Origin: Sinorhizobium saheli
Lineage (GTDB): Bacteria > Pseudomonadota > Alphaproteobacteria > Rhizobiales > Rhizobiaceae
Reading direction: 5' to 3'
NCBI RefSeq assembly: GCF_001651875.1
Contig: NZ_LNQB01000082.1
Location: 62,001-126,000, forward strand
DNA length: 64,000 nucleotides
Position 1 is the first letter of the stretch, and each line of letters starts with the position of its first letter. The notes beneath the pieces are model-generated. The model ran no database searches and was not told the DNA's origin. It saw only the letters and a program-made list of their open reading frames with translations. Both the position numbers and the translations under genes were made by a program. This document shows, in pieces, positions 57,417 to 64,000 of the stretch.

Positions 57417-59306
57417 ATGGCGAATGTCGCAACTGCGGACGGCGTAAGAGCCGGCCCGATGACCGCCGAGGAGAAGAAGGTCATCTTCGCCTCGTCGCTC
57501 GGTACCGTCTTCGAATGGTATGATTTCTATCTCTACGGTTCGCTTGCCCTCTACATCGGCGCGACCTTCTTCAGCCAGTATCCGCCGACCACCCAGGCGA
57601 TCTTCGCCCTGCTTGCCTTTGCCGCCGGCTTCCTGGTCCGCCCCTTCGGCGCGCTGGTCTTCGGCCGCCTCGGCGATCTCGTCGGCCGCAAATACACCTT
57701 CCTCATCACCATTCTGATCATGGGTCTGTCGACCTTCCTCGTCGGCGTGCTGCCGGGCTCCGCTTCGATCGGCATCACGGCGCCGATCATCCTGATCGGC
57801 CTGCGGCTCCTGCAAGGGCTGGCGCTCGGCGGCGAGTATGGCGGTGCCGCGACCTATGTCGCCGAGCATGCGCCGCACGGCCGCCGCGGTTACTTCACCT
57901 CGTGGATCCAGACGACGGCGACGCTCGGCCTGTTCCTGTCGCTGATCGTGATCCTGCTCGTCCAGTACCTGGTCGGCAAAGAGGCCTTCGCCGCCTGGGG
58001 CTGGCGCATTCCCTTCCTGCTATCCTGCGTGCTTCTCGGCGTGTCGGTGTGGATCCGCCTGAAGATGAACGAATCGCCTGCCTTCAAGCGGATGAAGGAA
58101 GAGGGCAAGGTCTCGAAGGCGCCGCTGAAGGAGGCCTTCGGCCAATGGAAGAACGCCAAGATCGCGCTGCTGGCGCTCCTCGGCGCCGTCGTCGGCCAGG
58201 CGGTCGTCTGGTATTCCGGCCAGTTCTATGCGCTCTTCTTCCTGACCGGCGTCCTGAAGGTGGATGCCCAGTCGGCCAACCTCATGGTTGCCGCCTCGCT
58301 CGTGCTCGGCACCGGCTTCTTCGTCGTCTTCGGCTGGCTGTCGGACAAGATCGGCCGCAAGCCGATCATCATGGCCGGCCTGCTGCTTGCGATGCTCACC
58401 TACTTCCCGCTGTTCAAGGCCATGACCTGGGCCGGCAACCCGGCTCTTGCCGAAGCGCAGCAGAATGTCCGCGCGACGGTGACCGCCGCCCCGGGCGACT
58501 GCAATTTCCAGTTCAACCCGACGGGCGTGCAGAAATTCACCACCTCGTGCGACATCGCAACCGCGTATCTCACGAAAAACTCCGTCCCCTATGACGTCGT
58601 CACGACGGCAGCCGCCGGAACGCCGGCGACGATCAAGGTCGGCGACGCGACGATCACCAGCTATGACGCCGCTGCCGCCGGCGACAACGCCAAGGCCGCG
58701 GACGCCGCCTTCGGCAAACAGGTCAACATGGCGCTGCAGGCCTCCGGCTACCCGCTTGTGCGCGGTGCGGCCAAGGTACCGGAAACGAAGCTCGACGCCT
58801 TCGTCGCAGCCAATCCGGAGCTCGGCCTCGATGCGGCTGCGGTCCGCGCCGGCGAAAAAACCATGGTGCCGGCCGATAAGCTGATCGCCGACAAGCTGCT
58901 CACCAAGGAGGAGGTCGGCAGCGCGACCGAAATGGCGGTCTACTCCATCGACAAGGGCGGCGCCTTCACGATGGTGGCGGATCCTGCCCGCGTCAACTGG
59001 ACGATGATCATCGCCATCCTGACCGTGCTCGTGATCTATGTGACGATGGTCTACGGCCCGATCGCGGCCCTGCTCGTCGAGCTCTTCCCGACCCGCATCC
59101 GCTATACCGGCATGTCGCTGCCCTATCATATCGGCAACGGCTGGTTCGGCGGCCTGCTGCCGGCGACGGCCTTCGCGATGAGCGCGGCCAAGGGCGATAT
59201 CTACTACGGCCTTTGGTACCCGATCGTCTTCGCCGGCATCACGCTGGTCATCGGCATGCTATTCCTGCCGGAAACCAAGGACCGGGACATCCATACGCTC
59301 GACTGA
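57417..59306 (+). CDS. MHS-family MFS transporter with a large inserted hydrophilic domain
   Basis: A 629-residue inner-membrane symporter. The ATG at 57417 follows GTGGAGGATATC. MHS signatures are present: SSLGTVFEWYDFYLYGSLA (helix 1), VRPFGALVFGRLGDLVGRKYTF, LGGEYGGAATYVAEHAP, and WRIPFLLS. Typical members have 420-450 residues. Here about 185 hydrophilic residues (near 340-525) with two Cys (362, 378) stand between about the eighth and ninth helices, before WTMIIAILTVLVIYVTMVYGP. By topology the insert should face the periplasm. Substrate is unknown; metabolites such as dicarboxylates or betaines are common for the family. Confidence 0.88.
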   Translation: MANVATADGVRAGPMTAEEKKVIFASSLGTVFEWYDFYLYGSLALYIGATFFSQYPPTTQAIFALLAFAAGFLVRPFGALVFGRLGDLVGRKYTFLITILIMGLSTFLVGVLPGSASIGITAPIILIGLRLLQGLALGGEYGGAATYVAEHAPHGRRGYFTSWIQTTATLGLFLSLIVILLVQYLVGKEAFAAWGWRIPFLLSCVLLGVSVWIRLKMNESPAFKRMKEEGKVSKAPLKEAFGQWKNAKIALLALLGAVVGQAVVWYSGQFYALFFLTGVLKVDAQSANLMVAASLVLGTGFFVVFGWLSDKIGRKPIIMAGLLLAMLTYFPLFKAMTWAGNPALAEAQQNVRATVTAAPGDCNFQFNPTGVQKFTTSCDIATAYLTKNSVPYDVVTTAAAGTPATIKVGDATITSYDAAAAGDNAKAADAAFGKQVNMALQASGYPLVRGAAKVPETKLDAFVAANPELGLDAAAVRAGEKTMVPADKLIADKLLTKEEVGSATEMAVYSIDKGGAFTMVADPARVNWTMIIAILTVLVIYVTMVYGPIAALLVELFPTRIRYTGMSLPYHIGNGWFGGLLPATAFAMSAAKGDIYYGLWYPIVFAGITLVIGMLFLPETKDRDIHTLD

Positions 59307-59406
59307 GCGGCTGCCCGATGCGCGGGACAAAGGGGGCAAAGCCTCGCATGGTTCCCGCGGAAGCAAGCTCTCTCCTGACTCCGGCGCGGCCTTCCGCGCC
59401 GACTTT

Positions 59407-60105
59407 TTATTTGTCCTCCTGTTGGCGGCCGGCGGCTTTCGGTGCTGGCCAGCCGGCAGCGTCGAGACGGAAGACCCAGCCCTCGCGGGCAAACAGAAAG
59501 GCCATCATCATCGCCGCCCAGAGGCCGAGGAGCAGGCCGGCGGCGACGTCGCTCGGGTAATGGGCGCCGACGACGACGCGCGAGATGCCGATCATCAGCG
59601 CCAGTATCAGGAACAGCGGCCGCAATTGCGGCGTCAGCATCGCGAAGGCGCCGAAGAAGGCGCCGGCCGCCGTCGAATGGCCGGAGGGGAAGCTTTCAAA
59701 CAGGTTGTCGCCGGTGAAGGGGGTGAGGCTGTAGGCTCCGTATTCGGCGAGAAGGTCCGGGCGGGCGCGGCCGATCACGAGCTTCAGCCCGTGCACCAGC
59801 ACGCTCGCCGTGCCGATCGTCAGCAGGAAATAGGCGGAAAGATTGCGCGCGGTTCGCGCCCTTTGGCGCACCGTAGCGCGCCCGCTCGCGCGCTGGACGA
59901 CGAAGGCGATCAGGAGCAGGGTCGCGGAGGCGTAGATCATCCAGGCAAAAGTGCCGAAGTCGGTGATCGCCCGGTTGAAATCGACGACCTCGTCCGGCAG
60001 GGCCCGCGCCCATTCCGACACCTGCGGATCGAAGGGAATCAGTGCCACGACGAGAACGCCCGTCGTCAGCAGGATCCAGCCGGTGGAGGCAAGCGGTTGG
60101 TTCAT
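59407..60105 (-). CDS. PAP2-family membrane phosphatase
   Basis: A 232-residue inner-membrane phosphatase. The ATG at 60105 is set by AGGAAGGA before it. All three catalytic parts are present: KLVIGRARP (Lys108, Arg115), PSGHS (Ser141, His143) and SRVVVGAHYPSD (Arg176, His182, Asp186). Hydrophobic segments near 10-25, 52-70, 92-110, 145-160, 163-180 and 187-207 give six helices. Relatives act on undecaprenyl diphosphate, phosphatidate, or lipid A phosphates. Which lipid is used here cannot be told. Confidence 0.92.
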   Translation of the reverse strand: MNQPLASTGWILLTTGVLVVALIPFDPQVSEWARALPDEVVDFNRAITDFGTFAWMIYASATLLLIAFVVQRASGRATVRQRARTARNLSAYFLLTIGTASVLVHGLKLVIGRARPDLLAEYGAYSLTPFTGDNLFESFPSGHSTAAGAFFGAFAMLTPQLRPLFLILALMIGISRVVVGAHYPSDVAAGLLLGLWAAMMMAFLFAREGWVFRLDAAGWPAPKAAGRQQEDK

Positions 60106-60170
60106 TGTCGTCCTTCCTGTCGCTCCCCTGCATGTGAAATCGAACGAGGAAAAATCAAGGGATTCCAACG

Positions 60171-60201
60171 AAAAACACCTCCGGACGGGTGTCCGGAGGT
60201 G
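60171..60201 (-). terminator. leuB terminator
   Basis: On the minus strand CACCTCCGGAC pairs perfectly with GTCCGGAGGTG around a 4-base ACCC loop and runs into TTTTTC. It begins 38 bases behind the leuB stop. Confidence 0.85.
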
Positions 60202-60238
60202 CCTGTCTATTTCCGTGGAAGGGGTTTCGGCGGGCCGA

Positions 60239-61351
60239 TCAGGCCACGAGCGCCTTGAACTCGGCGAGAATGGCGTCGCCCATCTCGGCGGTGCCGACCT
60301 TGCGGCAGGCTTCCGCCATGATGTCGCCGGTGCGGATGCCCTTGTCGAGCACGTTGGCGATCGCCTTTTCCAGATTGTCGGCTTCCTTCACCAGGTTGAA
60401 GGAATAGCGCAGGCACATGGCGAACGAAGCGATCATGGCGATCGGATTGGCGATGCCCTGGCCGGCGATGTCCGGCGCCGAGCCGTGGACCGGCTCGTAG
60501 AGCGCCTTGCGCTTGCCGGTCTTGGCGTCGGGCGCGCCGAGCGAGGCGGAGGGCAGCATGCCGAGCGAACCGGTCAGCATCGCCGCGACGTCCGAGAGCA
60601 TGTCGCCGAACAGGTTGTCGGTGACGATCACGTCGAACTGCTTCGGCTGGCGCACGAGCTGCATGCCGCCGGCGTCGGCCAGCATGTGCTCGAGCTGCAC
60701 GTCGGAATATTTCGCCTTGTGCGTCTCGGTCACCACCTGGTTCCAGAGCACGCCGGACTTCATGACGTTGCGCTTTTCCATCGAGCAGACGCGGTTCTTG
60801 CGGGTGCGCGCCAGCTCGAAGGCAACGCCGGCGATGCGCTCGATCTCGTAGGTGTCGTAGACCTGCGTGTCGATGCCGCGCTTCTGGCCGTTGCCGAGGT
60901 CGATGATCTCCTTCGGCTCGCCGAAATAGACGCCGCCGGTCAGCTCGCGCACGATCAGGATGTCGAGGCCCTCGACCAGCTCCGGCTTCAGCGAGGAGGC
61001 ATTGGCGAGCGCCGGATAGCAGATCGCGGGCCTCAGATTGGCGAAAAGTTCGAGATCCTTGCGCAGGCGCAACAGCCCCGCCTCCGGCCGCACCTCGTAG
61101 GGGACCGCATCCCATTTCGGTCCGCCGACGGCGCCGAACAGCACCGCATCGGCGGCAAGTGCCTTCGCCATGTCCGCTTCCGAGATCGCCGCGCCATGGG
61201 CGTCATAGGCGCAGCCGCCGACGAGCCCCTCGTCCGTCACGAAACCGGCGTCGAGCTCGGCATTCATGTAAGCGATGATTTTGCGGACTTCCGCCATGGC
61301 TTCCGGGCCGATGCCGTCGCCGGGCAGAAGGAAGAGATTGCGCACAGTCAT
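60239..61351 (-). CDS. leuB: 3-isopropylmalate dehydrogenase
   Basis: A 370-residue NAD-dependent beta-decarboxylating dehydrogenase of leucine synthesis. The ATG at 61351 ([19 protein letters not shown]) follows GGAAGG; a longer frame upstream is not needed. Seen: [24 protein letters not shown] with the substrate Arg residues, [16 protein letters not shown], catalytic Tyr in [18 protein letters not shown], Lys in [19 protein letters not shown], and [28 protein letters not shown] with the metal Asp residues. It has its own terminator. Confidence 0.97.
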   Translation of the reverse strand: MTVRNLFLLPGDGIGPEAMAEVRKIIAYMNAELDAGFVTDEGLVGGCAYDAHGAAISEADMAKALAADAVLFGAVGGPKWDAVPYEVRPEAGLLRLRKDLELFANLRPAICYPALANASSLKPELVEGLDILIVRELTGGVYFGEPKEIIDLGNGQKRGIDTQVYDTYEIERIAGVAFELARTRKNRVCSMEKRNVMKSGVLWNQVVTETHKAKYSDVQLEHMLADAGGMQLVRQPKQFDVIVTDNLFGDMLSDVAAMLTGSLGMLPSASLGAPDAKTGKRKALYEPVHGSAPDIAGQGIANPIAMIASFAMCLRYSFNLVKEADNLEKAIANVLDKGIRTGDIMAEACRKVGTAEMGDAILAEFKALVA

Positions 61352-61500
61352 GGAACGTCCTTCCAAAGGGGGAAAACTCGCGCGCGTTCTAGCGCAACTT
61401 CGTTTCGAGGGAAATTGCATCGGCGAAAGTTTTGTGCGCTACCCGCCGTTCCATTTCCGCTTGACGCAATCGCCTGCCGCATTTCTCCTTGAAGCGACCT

Positions 61501-61581
61501 CGATTCAAGGACAAAGACATGCAGCAATTCAAAGCGCTACGGCGACCTTTGCGCGTCTGAACAAGACGCGCGGCGCCGTAG
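61501..61581 (+). repeat. Dispersed hairpin repeat, reference copy
   Basis: CGATTCAAGGACAAAGACATGCAGCAATTCAAAG leads into a two-part hairpin at 61537-61581: CTACGGCG pairs with CGCCGTAG, and GCGCGTCT with AGACGCGC, around a GAAC(A) loop. Compared with 3370-3413, two base pairs of the outer stem differ and both keep pairing. It lies upstream of the LysE-type gene. Confidence 0.75.
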
Positions 61582-61618
61582 CGGCGCTCGAATGCCGCCC
61601 TCAACCGGGATGCCCGAA

Positions 61619-62260
61619 ATGTCCGAGACGCTTCTTGTCGGTGCCTTTTTCGCAGCGCTGTCCTATACGCTGATCCCCGGGCCCGCCTTCCTGGCGCTTC
61701 TCGGCATCGGCGCCGGCCAGGGCCGAAAGGCCGGCGCGCTGTTCATGGGCGGCCACCTCGCCGGCGACGTTCTCTGGTCGACCCTGGCGCTCGTCGCGAT
61801 CGTCGGCGCCCGGTCGATCGGCACGGCACTCTTCGACGTGCTCGGCCTCGTCTGCGGCGCCTATCTCGCCTGGCTTGGCTGGACGGCGCTCACCGCCCGG
61901 CCGAAGGGCGAAAACCGGGCGCTGCTGACGCTCGAGCGGCCGCTGAGGCGCGGACTCATCTTCGGGCTCACCAATCCCAAGGGCTATCCGGTGGCGCTTG
62001 CGACCTTCACCGCGCTTCTCACCGGATCGGCCAGTGCGCTGGAGTTCGACGCGCTGCCGATGCTGCTCGCCGTGTCGCTGGTCGGCTTCCTGCTCGCCGA
62101 CGTGCTCCTCATCGCGATCATCGGCGCCTCGGTCGTGCGCCGCTTCTATCGCCGCCACGAGCTCACCATCGTCCGGTTGTCGGGACTTCTCTTCATCGGC
62201 TTCGCGGCGCAGGCGATCTGGCACGCGGCGCCCGGGCTTTTTGGCCTGCGCAAGCCTTGA
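61619..62260 (+). CDS. LysE-family amino acid exporter
   Basis: A 213-residue inner-membrane protein with about six helices. The ATG at 61619 (MSETLLVGAFFAALSYTLIPGPAFLALLG) has the family start, with the conserved Pro-Gly-Pro in the first helix; ATGs at 61592 and 61610 are possible. GHLAGDVLWSTLALVAIVGA, GAYLAWLGWTAL and RGLIFGLTNPKGYPVALATFTALL are the LysE/RhtB motifs. Members export basic, branched or hydroxy amino acids. Substrate unknown. The gene is divergent from leuB. Confidence 0.9.
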   Translation: MSETLLVGAFFAALSYTLIPGPAFLALLGIGAGQGRKAGALFMGGHLAGDVLWSTLALVAIVGARSIGTALFDVLGLVCGAYLAWLGWTALTARPKGENRALLTLERPLRRGLIFGLTNPKGYPVALATFTALLTGSASALEFDALPMLLAVSLVGFLLADVLLIAIIGASVVRRFYRRHELTIVRLSGLLFIGFAAQAIWHAAPGLFGLRKP

Positions 62261-62346
62261 CGGCCTCGCGTCCATCAACCACTTCAAGCATCTTCCCCGG
62301 CCGAGCGCGCAAGGCGCACCGGTCCCGCCATGTGAAAGGAACCCTC

Positions 62347-64000
62347 ATGACCGCTTCGCTCAATCCCGCTCTCGTCGACTGGACCGGACACGAGGGTCTG
62401 CCGCGCTTCGAAGCGATAAGAGACGAGGATTTCGCACCCGCCTTCGATGCCGCGCTCGCGCGCCACGAGGCGGAGATCGACGCGATTGCCGGCAATCCGG
62501 AGCCGCCGACCTTCGAAAACACCATCGTCGCGCTCGAAATCGCCGGGGACGAGCTGTCGCGTGTCTCGGCGCTCTTCTGGAACAAGGCGGGAGCCCATAC
62601 CAACGAGACGATCCAGGCGCTCGAACGCGAGATCGCGCCGAAGATGTCGCGGCATTATTCGAAGATCGGCACCAATCCCGTTCTGTTCCGCCGCATCGAC
62701 ACGCTCTGGGAAAAGCGCGGGGAACTCGGCCTCGACGTCGAGGCGACGCGGGTTCTCGAACGCCACTGGAAGGGCTTCGTCAAGTCCGGTGCCAGGCTCG
62801 ACAAGCCCGAGCAGGAGCGCCTCGCGGCGATCAACGAGAAGCTCGCAGGGCTTGGCGCCAGGTTCGGCCAGAACGTGCTTGCCGACGAAAAGGGCTGGGT
62901 GTTGATGCTTTCGAGCGAAGACGAGCTCGCGGGCCTGCCGGACTTCCTGAAGGATGCGATGGCAGCCGTGGCGCGGGACCGCGGTGCGGAGGGCCGGTAT
63001 GCGGTGACGCTGTCGCGCTCTATCATCGAGCCGTTCCTGACCTTCTCGGAGAACCGTGAGCTGCGCGAGCAGGCCTTCAGGGCCTGGACGGCGCGCGGCG
63101 AAAACGGCGGCGAGACCGACAATCGCGGCATCATCGCCGAGACGCTGGCGCTTAGGGCCGAGAAGGCAAGGCTGCTCGGCTACGCGAATTATGCGAGCCT
63201 GAAGCTCGACGACACGATGGCGAAGACGCCGGAGGCCGTGAATGACCTGTTGATGCAGGTCTGGGAAAAGGCGGTGGTCCGCGCCCGCGAAGAGGAGGCC
63301 GATCTCGCCGGACTGATCGCCGAGGAAGGCTGCAACCACGAGGTGATGCCCTGGGATTGGCGCCACTATGCGGAAAGGCTCAGGGCGCGGAAGTTCAGCT
63401 TCTCGGAAAGCGAATTGAAGCCCTATCTGCAGCTCGAGAAGATCGTCGACGCATGCTTCGACGTGGCCAATCGCCTCTTCGGCATCACCGCGGCGGAGAA
63501 GAAGGGTATTTCCGGCTACCATCCGGACGTCCGCGTCTTCGAGATCCGCGACGCTTCCGGCAGGCTCGTGGCGCTCTTCCTCGGCGATTATTTCGCGCGG
63601 CCCTCAAAGCGTTCCGGCGCCTGGATGAGCTCCTTCCAGTCGCAGCACAAGCTCACGCTCAAGAACGGCGCGGCCGGCGAAATCCCGATCGTCTACAATG
63701 TCTGCAACTTCGCAAAGCCCGCCGACGGCAAGCCGGCGCTGCTGTCGATCGACGACGCCCGCACCCTCTTCCACGAGTTCGGCCATGCGCTGCACGGCAT
63801 GCTCTCCGACGTCACCTACCCGTCCGTCTCCGGTACCGGCGTCTCTCGCGACTTCGTCGAACTGCCGTCGCAGCTCTACGAACACTGGCTGACGGTGCCT
63901 GACATCCTGAGAAAATACGCGGTGCACTACAAGACCGGCGAGCCGATGCCGCAGGCGCTTCTCGACAAGGTGCTGGCCGCCCGAACCTTCAATTCCGGCT
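62347..64000 (+). CDS. M3-family metallopeptidase (oligopeptidase A/Dcp type), C-terminus beyond window
   Basis: The first 551 residues of a thimet-oligopeptidase-like enzyme; the family length is about 680, so about 130 residues are missing past base 64000. The zinc site HEFGH begins at residue 476 in ARTLFHEFGHALHGMLSDV, with the third ligand Glu in RDFVELPSQLYEHW. The helical N-terminal half (FENTIVALEIAGDELSRVSALFWN) restricts substrates to short peptides. Relatives degrade signal peptides and oligopeptides in the cytosol. OpdA and Dcp cannot be told apart from this part. Confidence 0.93.
   Translation, partial: MTASLNPALVDWTGHEGLPRFEAIRDEDFAPAFDAALARHEAEIDAIAGNPEPPTFENTIVALEIAGDELSRVSALFWNKAGAHTNETIQALEREIAPKMSRHYSKIGTNPVLFRRIDTLWEKRGELGLDVEATRVLERHWKGFVKSGARLDKPEQERLAAINEKLAGLGARFGQNVLADEKGWVLMLSSEDELAGLPDFLKDAMAAVARDRGAEGRYAVTLSRSIIEPFLTFSENRELREQAFRAWTARGENGGETDNRGIIAETLALRAEKARLLGYANYASLKLDDTMAKTPEAVNDLLMQVWEKAVVRAREEEADLAGLIAEEGCNHEVMPWDWRHYAERLRARKFSFSESELKPYLQLEKIVDACFDVANRLFGITAAEKKGISGYHPDVRVFEIRDASGRLVALFLGDYFARPSKRSGAWMSSFQSQHKLTLKNGAAGEIPIVYNVCNFAKPADGKPALLSIDDARTLFHEFGHALHGMLSDVTYPSVSGTGVSRDFVELPSQLYEHWLTVPDILRKYAVHYKTGEPMPQALLDKVLAARTFNSG

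Overview
The window is a stretch of high-GC alphaproteobacterial core chromosome that looks like Ensifer/Sinorhizobium (Rhizobiaceae). The evidence is the gene order (gyrB, secB, dnaQ, coaE, aroE, maf, PPDK regulator, hemE, hemJ, rho, mnmE, mnmG, rsmG, parA, parB), the RIME-like palindromic repeats typical of rhizobia, and protein lengths that fit that genus. It appears to cover the replication origin and the centromere-like parS region. I see no phage, transposase, CRISPR array, rRNA or tRNA gene.

Layout. 1-7.0 kb is an accessory catabolic locus: sugar ABC binding protein (cut by the window edge), aldo/keto reductase, UxaA-type sugar-acid dehydratase, a divergent GntR regulator with two winged helices, an HpaI-type aldolase and a succinate-semialdehyde-type dehydrogenase. 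7.4-13.4 kb holds a nitroreductase and the minus-strand run timA-mltA-smr-xre-gyrB. 13.6-14.8 kb carries fxsA and secB. 14.9-18.8 kb is the minus-strand run dnaQ, coaE, aroE, maf, PPDK regulatory protein. 18.77-19.18 kb is a gene-free, partly AT-rich segment with DnaA-box-like 9-mers next to hemE, the best oriC candidate. 19.2-28.5 kb is the plus-strand run hemE-hemJ-rho-mnmE-mnmG-rsmG-parA-parB, so genes point away from the candidate origin on both sides. 28.7-32.9 kb is leuS-lptE-holA on the minus strand. 33-46 kb has yggS, a propionyl-CoA synthetase, trcR, acs, an SDH assembly factor, htpX-rsmB, a heparinase II/III-like protein and purH. 46-64 kb has an MFS exporter, the 1595-residue NAD-glutamate dehydrogenase, pyridoxal kinase, carbonic anhydrase, a lytic transglycosylase, asd, an MHS transporter with a large inserted domain, a PAP2 phosphatase, leuB, a LysE-type exporter and an M3 peptidase cut by the right edge.

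How it fits together. ParA/ParB and eight parS-like sites spread over 17.2-55.8 kb (two full palindromes at 24.06 and 26.05 kb, beside parAB) form a chromosome-segregation centre around the presumed origin. Three of the sites are written into coding sequences, where they encode Ser-Arg-Glu-Thr. The first 7 kb looks like a non-phosphorylative sugar-acid pathway ending in pyruvate plus an aldehyde. Dispersed intergenic repeats of at least four families fill most gaps longer than 200 bases. One family forms a hairpin whose arms covary between copies.
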